NCBI GenBank assembly: GCA_008704415.1 | Contig: VXIS01000235.1 | Location: 1-64,000 of the forward strand | Origin: Sphaerosporella brunnea | Lineage: Eukaryota; Ascomycota; Pezizomycetes; Pezizales; Pyronemataceae | Reading direction: 5' to 3' | DNA length: 64,000 nucleotides | Shown: positions 11,589 to 21,482 of the stretch, in pieces | Layout: every line of letters starts with the position of its first letter | How positions within the stretch are numbered: the stretch's first letter is position 1 | The notes under the pieces: generated by a model | Told to the model about the DNA's origin: nothing | Seen by the model: only the letters and a program-made list of their open reading frames with translations | Databases searched by the model: none | Made by a program: the position numbers and the translations under genes

Positions 11589-12360
11589 TTTTTGTGTGTG
11601 TAAGGTGGTGAAGCCAGCCGAGGGAGTGGGGGGATGTATATCCCGTGGTCTATGTTCATGATGGAGTTGAATCGTGCGCCACGGGAGTCTACAAAGTCCT
11701 ACCACTAAGTGATTCATCTTGAGCATAAAGAGCCCGCATCCATTCCTTTCTGTAGATCTACCAGGCCTATTCGAAAAGACAATCGATTTTCGACTTTGCT
11801 GGTGGCTGTGAGTGCAGATGCATATGCCATCATGACGTAGAGGATGGGATGATTCGGAACGGAGTACAGACTTCCCGGGTTTTGATCAGGCGCTAGTAGA
11901 TCATTGGGGTTGCGATCGATTATTCAGTTAGCTTGTACAAGTTCCGAGGCGGGGTGATTTATCATGTAGAACACATTCACGATGGATCACTCGATCACTG
12001 TTGTTGGAAGCTCAACGTCATCCCCGGGGCACCATGTTCTGTGGCGTGAGGATATGGCATCTGTGATATGTGGCTAAAACCTATACTTGATTATGCCTTA
12101 GGTAGACAATCCGAAATTCAGCTTCTGAGTAGCATCTTCTGAGTGGCGGCAGACTTTAGCATTCCTGTTCGGAGTTGAAGGCTGGTCCTATGTATCGCAG
12201 AACAGCATCGTGGGGATTTTTTTCACACTGACCTGCTCTGGCTTGGATCCACGACTGTTTTCTGAACCCTCTGAGACCTTCATCCCTTCATCTCACCTTT
12301 TCACCTCCGCCAGAGACCCCTCCCCTCCCACCCCCTCACAACAGGATCACCACTCCCATC
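11589..12360. other. Divergent promoter region
   Basis: Intergenic sequence between two divergently transcribed genes. The last 100 bases are C/T-rich (CACCTCCGCC, CCCCTCCCACC), typical of a fungal 5' leader. No gene seen. Confidence 0.4.
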
Positions 12361-13411
12361 ATGCCCCGCAGCCGCGACATTTTCTCTTTCCAACACACCC
12401 CAATGTCTGACCCCTCGAGCCCCCCGATGTGGAGGTTCAGCCAGAGCGGGACTTTGTTGCCGGCGTGCACTCTCCATATAGCCTTCACACTTTCAAAGCG
12501 CTCCCCCTCCACAGCAGCCGTCCTCATCCCTCTCCCGTCCTTGAATATCTACCCGACCGCCTCGCTCCTAGAACTGGCGAAGCTGCCTAGCCACGTGGTT
12601 TCTCGGTAAGCCCGCCGTGTAGAACCCCTTGTCGAGCGAAAGCGTTGACCGTAGTGTGTGCGGCAGCGCCTACCTCTCCAACCCGGACACCCTCGAGAGG
12701 GTCTACATCGCGTCCCTGGGGCCCATCCCGTATCAGCCCCGTATCTTTAGCGTTGACTGGACCGAATTCACCTTGCACCGCCGCGAGGCGCTCATGGAGG
12801 CGCTTATCCACAGGCTCCCCGAGCACCTCGACATGCTTTCGACCATCCTCAGTACGATCATACCAGTCCGCGGCAGCCTCACGACCCGCCAGCAGGCGAT
12901 CTGCGGAGCCGAGTCCGTCTCCTTCGGTGCGCTCGGCGGCTTCAAGTCGTTTCTCCAGGACATCCAGTACTGGCTCAAGAGGTGTCCCGAGTTCGAGTCG
13001 CTCGGCATCGATATCAGCAAGCTGCTCGACCTTGTCAAGTCGATGGTGCAGACCGAGCTCAAGGTTTCGATCCTTAATGACGCTACGTTCCGCGACATCT
13101 GGCAGTTTTACCAGCTTTGGTACGACGCTATCGAGCTGGGAAGGGACATCGTCGAGATTGCGCAGGGCGCAGAACTGCTGCGTGCCGATAACCAGCAGAT
13201 CAGAGCCGCTGATCTCGTTGATGCTGAGGCCGGAGAGAAGGAGGAGCTGGGCGCTATGACGGTCCTCAAGGTTGGTATCTGGGAGTTCAGGGGCCCCGAT
13301 TATCAGTATCCCGAGTTGCTCAACGAGAACGTGCAGGACAAGTTGATGTTCCAGAAGAACTCCGTGGAGGAGACGCGGATTGGGGTTGTTCTTCGCATCC
13401 ACAGGTACTAG
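12361..13411 (+). CDS. Uncharacterised protein, two exons
   Basis: Exons 12361-12605 and 12667-13411. The 61-bp intron has GTAAGC, a GTTGAC branch motif and GCAG, and splicing joins MPRSRDIFSFQHTP... to AYLSNPDTLERVYIAS... in one frame of 329 residues. The first exon (FSFQHTPMSDPSSPPMWRFS) has the hydrophobic and polar alternation of a folded domain. The second exon is mostly helical (about residues 110-280), with no membrane segment. The opposite strand carries a 271-codon ORF that is a shadow of this GC-rich exon. No family is recognised. Confidence 0.65.
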
Positions 13412-14135
13412 GTGGAGGCGGCTTACCTCTTGGTTGGCACCACTATGGGCAGATGCTCTCCTCTCTCAATTGTTCTATCCCGGTTGGCGTTGCTATAAGG
13501 CATCACAATAAACCATAACTGTTCTGTTTTCGTATATAGCGAACGCCTACGACTTTTCGGAACTTTGGCTGGGTGTATATAGCATTTTGCTCGAGCCCAC
13601 AAGTGATCTCCTGTGTGAGCTGGCGACTACACGGGACTTATAGGTCCTGCCAGAACAATGTAGAGGATGTGATCGTGTTCGCTGGAGCGACGTGCCAAAG
13701 ACCAGTTCTCGGACTCGCCGAGAGGATTCAGGACCCAAGCGAGCTGAACGTGTTTTCGATGGTAGATGCTGCAAACGCGACCATTATTTGTGGGTTCGGT
13801 GATGGAGTGATGCATAATATCTCACTCGTTGACAGCGCACCGTGAAATTAAATAACCTGATTCAAGTTGCTGGTGAATGGCATGCGTGTCTGGCTTTCCC
13901 GACCCCATAGGACTACTGGAGCCCCTGCTGCCATATTGATCAGATCTGCGAGAAGCCTCTAGAATGCTACAATGAAACAACACTACCAGACCATCCAAGC
14001 GTAAAACCAGCTCAATACTTTTGAAGCGTTGCATCCGAGTTGGAGCACAAGTCCTCACTCGAACGCTCCTCCCAGTTCCACAGCCAACCTGCAGCCCACC
14101 ACTACCACCACCACCACCACCACCACCCGGCCATA
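13412..14135. other. Intergenic
   Basis: 3' region of the preceding gene, then the leader of the next one, which ends in an ACC/CAC trinucleotide tract (14100-14127). The 90-codon plus-strand ORF at 13573-13845 is not supported. Confidence 0.35.
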
Positions 14136-15086
14136 ATGCCATCCACGCGCAAGCGTCCGCCCCGGCCATACGTCCCCAAGCTCCCCGGCTACCGCATCGG
14201 CGCCGGCAAAGCCCCGCGCTCACGAGCAGTCAAAAACAACGGAGAGACCATGCCCGCTGCTTCTGTTCCTCCTCCGCTTCCTCTACCTCATCGCCGTTAT
14301 CCTGCTCCTTCCCCCCGTCGCGTCGCCACTCCACAGTCCCACAGCACCGCACCCGCGAGCAGCGTCCCCCAGGAAGGTCCTCCCCCGCCCCCACCCCCGC
14401 AGCAGCGCTTTGGCGGTCCCACCGGCATCCTGCGCAATCCCTTCGCTCACTCGCAAGGCGTAGAATACCCGCAGCGAATCCGGCTCATAACCCGCCACTC
14501 CGTGACCGCCGCCGCCACCCCCGCCGTTTTCCCCTCCTCTCCTTCCTCTTCCTCCTGCTCGTCCTCCTCCGAAGACGACGACGAAGAGGAAGACGAGGAT
14601 GAGGACGACGGAGACGAGACGGAGACTGATACCGACCGCCCTTCCGCCCCTGCGCACCGCTATCACACACCTGCACCATCAATGACTGCCTCCCAGGATC
14701 TCGCCCCGCTGTTCTTCCCGCCTACTCCTCCGCTGCCGCCCGAGGTCCCCGCTGGGCGCCTCGCCTCGCCCACGCCGCTCGACTTGTCTGAAACCGATGT
14801 TGCGGGGCAGCAGCTGCGGGGGGTACAATCGGAGATCGCCTTGCGGCAGGCACGGATTGTGCAAATGAAGGCGCAGGAGAAGAAGCTGAATGCCCGCATC
14901 GAGAAGGTGCTGCAGGGCGGCATTGAGGAGTGTAAAAAGCGAAGAGCTGAGGCGGGGAGGAGAGTTAGAAGGGGACTACTCGGGCAGGTGGATTCGTGGA
15001 ATAGGGAGTTTGAAGCTTCGCTTGAGGCGGCGATGAGGTTTGAGATGGCGTGGAAAGCGGCCGACGGGGAAGAGGATGGGGAGTAG
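14136..15086 (+). CDS. Pro/Ser-rich hypothetical protein with acidic stretch and coiled coil
   Basis: 316 residues from the ATG at 14136 (MPSTRKRPPRPYVPKL); the frame is open upstream but there it translates the CAC repeat of the leader. A basic N-terminus is followed by low-complexity Pro/Ser sequence (about 40-130). Then come a Ser run leading into an Asp/Glu run (about 140-170) and a likely coiled coil (about 225-275, QLRGVQSEIALRQARIVQMK and following). The C-terminal helix contains WNREFEASLEAAMRFEMAWK. The layout suggests a nuclear or scaffold protein, but no domain is recognised. Confidence 0.6.
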   Translation: MPSTRKRPPRPYVPKLPGYRIGAGKAPRSRAVKNNGETMPAASVPPPLPLPHRRYPAPSPRRVATPQSHSTAPASSVPQEGPPPPPPPQQRFGGPTGILRNPFAHSQGVEYPQRIRLITRHSVTAAATPAVFPSSPSSSSCSSSSEDDDEEEDEDEDDGDETETDTDRPSAPAHRYHTPAPSMTASQDLAPLFFPPTPPLPPEVPAGRLASPTPLDLSETDVAGQQLRGVQSEIALRQARIVQMKAQEKKLNARIEKVLQGGIEECKKRRAEAGRRVRRGLLGQVDSWNREFEASLEAAMRFEMAWKAADGEEDGE

Positions 15087-15399
15087 GTTTGTGATGGGGA
15101 GGCCATGTGATTTACGAGGCCATGTTTGTGGAGATGAGGCGCCCAGCGTTAAGGCTGGCTTTTACCATTTTACTGATCAGGATAGGATCATAACTTTTAT
15201 GGCTTTCTTTGTCTGTCTTTCTTTCTACCGCTGGATATACAGTATTAAACCCTACAGTGTGAATAGCAACAGCCTCCGAGACACTCATCACAAGGTAGCC
15301 CCATGAGTAAATGCATTCGAGTCCTTGCATTAATGGTCATTGCCCCCCCATCTGACCTTTTGGTAAGTAACAACCAACTCGATAATATATCCACTCCAG
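15087..15399. other. Intergenic
   Basis: AT-richer sequence downstream of the coiled-coil gene. Nothing recognised. Confidence 0.35.
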
Positions 15400-17604
15400 C
15401 AGAATAGCTCTATGCGGTGGCTGTACGAATGTGCATGTGGCCGTCAGTCAGTGATCTCAATAGCCGGTTGGCCCGGGTAGAGAAAGCCACCCAGCATATC
15501 CTGCAGTTTCTGCGGGATACAAGGGTTGGACAAATGGTGGCGGTCCCTCGGGAGGAGGTTTTGAAGGGCAGGATGATTCGTGTCGTCGTCATCGTCTGGG
15601 GAGGAGTGGGGGGGCAGGGCCCCATGGCTTTTTTACGCTGTTGCGGGCCTGTTACTTCTTCTTTTACCATACTTCCCCGCGCACCCAGTATGGAAGGCGT
15701 AGTTGCGGTGGCGGGGCGGACGAAGAGTCATATCAGCGCTTTTTTTTCTTCTTCTGGCGGTACGTTCAGCCTGCCAGATCGTCCGGATTTCGGGTCAATC
15801 AGCGAGGCGCACCGTGGGCATGGAGGTTGTTGCCAAGATGCGACGTCGTGTGGAAACGCAGGGTGGTCTACCATATCTCCAGCAATTCAACACCAGCGAG
15901 TCCGGCGACGTTGGCGATGCATTCAGCACATTGAGGAGTCGCAAGAGCTGCTCTCAGGTCAAACGGCGGCCGTGTACAGGGAGTGAGGTTGTAGGTGGAG
16001 AGGGGGGTGTGCTGGAGGAGGAGATTTCAACCGGCAAGCCTGGCGGCACCAGCAATAGATTCGGCAAGTTTTGAAGGCCGGGACGGCTACTCCCTGTACA
16101 ACTCAAAGATACTGGGGTTGCCGGAGGGCCGGGTGATAGGAGCAGACGATTGCACCCATATCTCAACTAGTTCAACGCCGTCGCCGGCAGCGGAGTCCGG
16201 GCGTTCAGGCGCCTCGGTTGGGCTACTCTTATGTCAACGCAGCGTTGCGCTTCGGGTTTCACGTGTGGCTATAATTACTGCCAGAGGGTTCAAAGTGGGC
16301 GGGGGTTGGACGAGTTCTCCCGCCACGTCTTGTGAAGCACGGTTGCTCGTATTGCTCGATCTTGTGGTCGATGTTGGCGGAAACCCCGTGGTATACTGAA
16401 TCCTGGACTGCCGGTTACCGCCGGCGAGGAAGATTTCAACAAATATGCCGTGCGCTCGAGAGGCTGTAGACCTTCCCTAGCAAAGCGGAGGTCCAAACGT
16501 TTTGACACGCTACATCACCGGCCAGTTGTGCGGCCTCCACAACCTGCCGGAGAGCCAGAAACCCAAGGCGGCAACCACCTCCTCCTCCATTCACGTTGTA
16601 TATGCATGTGGTTGTTCCTGCATCACAGCTACCGCCGCATGCGGTCGGCTCGACGAGAGATGCAGTTGTGTTCCCTGGGAAACCTATCATCGGAAGAGCT
16701 AGCTCCCATGATCATGGATTGTAAGCACGTTGTCGGGAACCAATATCGTGGTGGCGGCGGGAAATTCGAAGTGAGGACCTGTAGGGCTGTTTAGCAAGCG
16801 CTAGAGCTCGAGGCGGCTATGCAGCAGAAAATAACGACTGCGCGTACGTGCTTGAGGAAGAGCCGGCCTTTTTTGAACTTTCAAGCACTCCCTCCATAGA
16901 GGTGGGGTGATGCCGCTTTTGGACAACGGATGAGGTGTGCTTGGCATCTGGAACGGCCTGCGGGCACGATCCTGCGGGGTGTTTGTGCACTCGAACCTCG
17001 CTAATCTGGGGCCATGTAGCTCCACCGGAACTGGGGGTTCACACACACAGAAGGCGAGAGGGTGGCCCGCGTCCAGATTTGCTTACGCAGTAAGTCCAAC
17101 TCCTGTGAGTTCCTTCGCATGGGACGGACGGGTTGTGTTGGAAACTGGCTTTCTAGGCGAGGATAAGGACGAGTGAGATGCTGTGATAGGACTCGGGCTA
17201 TTGCCGAGTGAGTCTCTAAGGTGTGGCTGATGCTTCGTTTTGGCGTTGTATGGCTCAGTACTGACACGCTCCCAGGGCGGTGGCGGCGATCCTTCAGCGT
17301 CCAACAGAGACCGCAACCAGTCGCTCTGCGCAGGCGACCCAGAACGAGCTCCTTGCCGCCTTCGAAGAGGCTACAGAAGTGGACTGTCAAGCATGAGAAC
17401 ACCGACACGGTTTATGCCCGCGCAAAGGAGAGCCTGGCCAAGGGGGAACATGGCTCGGAGGTGTTTATGGATTTGCTCGTTGTTGATACGTTCGAGGATG
17501 GCTCCGGGAGGGTCATTTTGTCGCCGAAGGAGGACTGGCATAATTATTTGCTGGCCGTGCCTGCGGTGGACTTGTTGACTATTGTCAAGAGCATGTTGGA
17601 TTAG
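15400..17604 (+). pseudogene. Degenerate coding region(s), identity uncertain
   Basis: Protein-like segments appear in changing plus-strand frames with intervening stops. Examples are SDLNSRLARVEKATQHILQF near 15450, EGRVIGADDCTHIST near 16125 (weakly like the start of a LysM motif) and ACGCSCITATAACG near 16605. The clearest block is the last one: TQNELLAAFEEATEVD in one frame followed, in another, by FMDLLVVDTFEDGSGRVIL and ending VDLLTIVKSMLD at 17604. No intact reading frame spans the region. It could be one or two decayed genes, or genes with many introns that cannot be resolved by eye. The LysM suggestion is weak. Confidence 0.3.
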
Positions 17605-17959
17605 GCGTGCTTTCGGAGAGGGGCTTTGTGGTCGCAGATGTAAGGAAAGAGGTCGATATGGGATAACGATTTTGTGTTTGTTAGAGGCTCGCCATTTGGT
17701 TTCGATCAGCGGCCAAGAAAGGCATCTCTTCGTCCCTTTTCAGTGGTTGTCAGCTGCTCAGTAAACGCAGTTTTGGTCTGTGTCGTGAGAATATGATGTA
17801 TGAGTGGAGTATTTTTGCAGATTTATATACTGATCATAATACAGGCCGGCATTCACAAAACTAGCATGCGTGCTGCCAGATAGTCACGCGGCGGCAAACT
17901 CGGCTACGGTTTCTTTACTGGGCGATGGCGTGCTACCGCAGTGGCGGGGCGAATCAAAG

Positions 17960-18595
17960 TCAACACACATCTCGTCCACAACCTCCTCCGGCACATACCA
18001 CCTCCTCTTCCCCGCCACCAATAATCATAACCCCCTCCCCCTCTGTCTCTCCCGCGCTCGCACTCCCCTCCCACTCTTCACGCTCCATCAGCACCCCACC
18101 AACCACAACCTGCCCTTTATACTCCCCCTCCCTCCCGCCGAACCGCCGCATCATTCCCCGTCCCTTCTCGGTAACACACATCGCGCTCCACCGCGCCTCT
18201 CCCGCCAACCCCAAATCCTCCATCACCGCATCACCGAACCTTCCCCACTCCCTCCGCCAGCCGGCGTACCGCTCCACATGCCAAATATGCACTCCGCCCA
18301 CCGCCTCCTCGGAGGGGGAAATCATTTCGGAAGCGATTTCCCACTCCTTAATGACGCCCGCAGAGACCAGGGTGAAGAAGCGTGCACGCAGAGGAAGCGC
18401 AACCACGACGCCGGCAAGAGCAGAGGTGTGAGGGCACTGGTAGGACAGTGCGTGTGTAGGTGCGGCGCGGATCCAGCTGGTGAGCGTTGTGAGCGTCAAG
18501 GGCGAGGGGTAGATGCTTGCGTCCGAGGAGAGGAGGAGCGGGATTAGGTCGTGAGGGAGCAGAGTTGGAGATGGGCGTGGTGAGGGGGGCGACAT
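17960..18595 (-). CDS. Uncharacterised protein, possibly acyltransferase-like
   Basis: 211 residues from the ATG at 18595 (MSPPSPRPSPTLLPHD); the frame is open further upstream but that start is better placed. The order helix, strand, ALAGVVVALPLRARFFTLVS, EWEIASEM, VGGVHIWHVERYAGWR, followed by a helix, is reminiscent of uncharacterised fungal proteins related to the acyl-CoA N-acyltransferase fold. No acetyl-CoA-binding R/QxxGxG/A motif is obvious, so this is only a resemblance. The C-terminus is Gly/Glu-rich with three cysteines in the last eleven residues. No signal peptide. Confidence 0.5.
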   Translation of the reverse strand: MSPPSPRPSPTLLPHDLIPLLLSSDASIYPSPLTLTTLTSWIRAAPTHALSYQCPHTSALAGVVVALPLRARFFTLVSAGVIKEWEIASEMISPSEEAVGGVHIWHVERYAGWRREWGRFGDAVMEDLGLAGEARWSAMCVTEKGRGMMRRFGGREGEYKGQVVVGGVLMEREEWEGSASAGETEGEGVMIIGGGEEEVVCAGGGCGRDVC

Positions 18596-20072
18596 AGTGG
18601 GTGCGAGTTCAAGGTTTGTGCTTGAGGAAACGTGTGCTGTGCAAGGGCGCGCCTGAAGAGCCACCGCAGAAATGCACGATTCCCGTATGCACAGCCTTTT
18701 TTGGTTGGTTCGAAGCGTTTGAAAGTCCTTTCACGTCATTTCAATCAATACCATGTATGTTGAGAAAAGAGAAAAACGGGTGATGATATATGATTTACGA
18801 CGAGTGACGATCTGTGATGAATAGCTCGGTTTCTTAAAAATAATCGAATCCCCAGGGAGATGTTGTTGAACATCGAAAGAAGGTTGACACGTCACCTAGA
18901 GGAAACAATCGCGGTAGCCAGGCTGTACCATAACTCAATACGCGAGCCAGGAGAGTTTTCAATGTAAAGATGCAATTTTTCCTAGTCAACTGAAAGTCGC
19001 TGCGCAACGGATTTACAGATTTCATGGGACAAGCACAAAGCGGGTGATAATAGATGATTCCGTCTCGAGTGATGCTCGGTGATGACTCGAGACGTTTCTC
19101 GAAATGAGTGAATTCTGCCGTTATTGGCTGTTATTTAGCAAAGCAATCCATTTCGATATGTTGGACCTAGTTGAAAAGAGCGGACAATCATAATCCAAGT
19201 TTTTTTTCCCTGACTCAACGTCATGTTGATTGGCCATGCGTGCCAAAACGCATCTGTCTTCGCAGCTTACGCTGGGTGCAATCACAACTATTACAAGATG
19301 GAAGCTATCAACGAGGCACGCATGGATCCGGACGTAGCCATTCCGGCGCGGCCTTCGTGAGGGCTCATGAAGTCGGCTCCAGCGTTGATTCGGCGCAGAA
19401 TCTTAGCAACCAGCTATTACATGGGCCCGGAGACCAAATCTATGCGCCTCCGAATTCCCAGTGCAAGTCAGATACAGCATAACTTATCACCCGGAATTTC
19501 GAGTGATTTTTCATGCTTCCTCCGCTTTCGCCTCTGGGCGTTCAAATTTCTATACATACTTGTAGCTTAGGCAAATCTACACGGGCAGGAAAACACAGCT
19601 TGGTATTTTGCTATGCTTGGGCAGTAGTTTGGAGTCGTGTCCACGCTCGGAGGTGTGTTTCTTGTTGTCTCTGGCAATAACTCATCGGCAAAAGGTCTTG
19701 CATTCAGTGTTCTCAACAGCCAGCCCGCCCGGCCGGCTGCTTCGGCTGGCTACTGAGAACACTGCTTGCATTCTAGTTGGCGTTGATCATCCATACGCAG
19801 CCATCACGAACAATTGCGAAAACAACTCGGACAAGCGAGATACCATTCCACAGCTGTGTTCCGTTTCAACTCGTTTCCATCGCCATCAACATGTACTAGA
19901 GTTCACATCCCCCCTCTCAACGATAAATCCACAAACTTCCACTCCGTTTCATACTTCAGAAAACCCCCCGAAAAAAAAAAAGAAAAAAAAAAGTTCCCGA
20001 CATTCAAATAACCCCCCCCCAAAATAAAATAAAAAAGGAAAAAGGAAAAAAAAAAAAAAAAAACTTATCGCG
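18596..20072. other. Intergenic, with hairpins and homopolymers
   Basis: Contains a 10-bp perfect hairpin near 19052-19085 (CGTCTCGAGT and ACTCGAGACG), the 60-bp hAT-like element listed separately, and A-rich and C-rich runs at 19965-20063 just before the next gene. No gene supported; the ORFs at 19171-20027 lack motifs. Confidence 0.4.
19705..19764. mobile_element. 60-bp hAT-like micro-MITE with 8-bp target duplication
   Basis: The element begins CAGTGTTCTCAACAGCCAGC and ends with the matching inverted sequence GGCTGGCTACTGAGAACACTG. It is flanked on both sides by CTTGCATT (19697-19704 and 19765-19772). Eight-base duplications and short TIRs beginning CAG are typical of the hAT superfamily. 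The whole unit folds as a hairpin with a GC-rich loop. Its ends match the 309-bp element at 30892-31200, so both belong to one family. Confidence 0.75.
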
Positions 20073-20966
20073 ATGACGTCTAGATCTAAAGCTGACACGG
20101 ATATCGTTATGAGCGAGGCAGATGAGGATTATGCTCAGAGCACCCCTGGAGACGGCCCCGCTGAGGGTGAGGAGTTTGGAGACGAAGATGAGGAAGGCGA
20201 ATATGAGGAGGAAGCAGCGGAGGAAGAAGAGGCGGAAGAAGAGGAGGGGGAAGAAGGAGAGGAGGGGGAAGAAGAAGCGGAGGCGGAGGAAGCGGAAGAG
20301 GAGGAGGCGGAGGAAGCGGAAGAGGAGGAGGCGGAGGAAGCAGAAGACGGGGAGGCGGAGGAAGAAGAAGAGGAGGAGGCGGAGGAAGAAGAAGAACAGG
20401 AGGAGGAGGAAGAAGAAGAAGAAGAGGAGGCGGAGGAAGAAGAAGAGGACGACCAAACACCAGTACAACCAGCACAACAACCAGGTGTACCACCCACATC
20501 AGTGTACCCCATCGGTGAAGCCTACAACCGCATCCGACTCCAACAGTACCATGCGTTCCTCCGAGGCGTCGGTTCAAGCTCAAGACACCACGACATCTTA
20601 GTCACGCTGATCAAGAGGTTCTACAGCGCGTTCCCGAAAAACCAGACGGACGAGATTGTAACAAACGATGTAAAGCGGTTCTACCTTAAGATGGACAGCT
20701 ATCTGGTTCGTCATGACCGCTCGGGTCCCGGCGTGGCTGCTATTCCCCCTGATGTTAACCAAACTGGCGCCTACTTTGACGATCACCCCCCGAACTGCGA
20801 GTGCCAAGCCGCAGGCAATGCTCATCCATTAGGTTGGATTACTTGCTTTTTCTGTCATCGGTGCTTCCCTACCTGGAAATCGCTCACGATACATCTCGGC
20901 AAGAAACGTACCGCTCCAACGGGTCCCAATGCGACCCGAAGGCATCCCAATGCTCCTTTCCCTTAG
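20073..20966 (+). CDS. Glu-rich protein with zinc-finger-like C-terminus
   Basis: 297 residues, start MTSRSKADTDIVMSEADEDY. Residues about 25-127 are almost pure Glu with Ala, encoded by a GAGGAA/GCGGAG minisatellite. The C-terminal 160 residues form an ordinary domain: YNRIRLQQYHAFLRGV, then TLIKRFYSAFPKNQTDEIV and FYLKMDSYLVRHDRSGPGV. Near the end NCECQ and TCFFCHRCFPTWKSLTIHL resemble a C2H2 zinc finger, but the second zinc-binding His is not in the usual place. The combination suggests a nuclear acidic protein. The frame is open throughout despite the repeat, which argues that it is expressed. No family is recognised. Confidence 0.6.
   Translation: MTSRSKADTDIVMSEADEDYAQSTPGDGPAEGEEFGDEDEEGEYEEEAAEEEEAEEEEGEEGEEGEEEAEAEEAEEEEAEEAEEEEAEEAEDGEAEEEEEEEAEEEEEQEEEEEEEEEEAEEEEEDDQTPVQPAQQPGVPPTSVYPIGEAYNRIRLQQYHAFLRGVGSSSRHHDILVTLIKRFYSAFPKNQTDEIVTNDVKRFYLKMDSYLVRHDRSGPGVAAIPPDVNQTGAYFDDHPPNCECQAAGNAHPLGWITCFFCHRCFPTWKSLTIHLGKKRTAPTGPNATRRHPNAPFP
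20190..20455 (+). repeat. Coding GAG/GAA/GCG minisatellite
   Basis: A purine-rich tract inside the acidic protein gene. Imperfect units of about 24 bp (for example GCGGAAGAGGAGGAGGCGGA at 20294-20350) recur in tandem. They keep the Glu/Ala reading frame and would create length variation between strains. Confidence 0.7.
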
Positions 20967-21482
20967 GAGGTGGCGTTGTGTAGGGGGGGCTCGTTGCTTC
21001 TTAGGGTAAGAGAGGTGCTTTTTATATACAAGATTCCTGTCATGTACATACCAGCCCGCTGGCGCTCACTACGTAGGAGTGCGGCTAGTTTACATGAGGA
21101 GTACACGATAGTTAAATCTTTCACAATTTCGTTATTGGTTCCTTTTGGCCTCACTCCTTCACGCTTGTATGTTGTGGGCTGAGTCTTCTTCGTTTTCATT
21201 AATATCGAACTAGTCTTGTTATCCTGAGGTATTGCGCCGAGGGGAAGCGCCAACTGCCGGTCGAAGATGAAGCCCATTCAAGCCCTTTCCCTCTCCCGCG
21301 CAAGCCACAACCTATAGATTTGGAGCAAGAAGTATCATTCAACAGTAACAAGTGACCACGTGAAAAATTAACATCTATCGCTGGTATACAGTACACAGTC
21401 CCACAGCGCCCAACATCCCAAAAGATAGACATTAACAAAAAAGCAAAAAACACTATCCAAACAAAGCCTCATCAAAGTCCTC
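20967..21482. other. Convergent 3' intergenic region
   Basis: Separates two convergent genes. Nothing beyond their expected 3' untranslated sequence is seen. Confidence 0.4.

Noticed and set aside
12587..13402. 271-codon minus-strand ORF
   Set aside because: It mirrors the GC-rich second exon of the plus-strand gene; the plus strand has a matching first exon and a good intron.
20004..20583. Leu/Phe-rich and Pro-rich ORFs antisense to the acidic gene
   Set aside because: They are translations of the complement of a GAG/GAA repeat.
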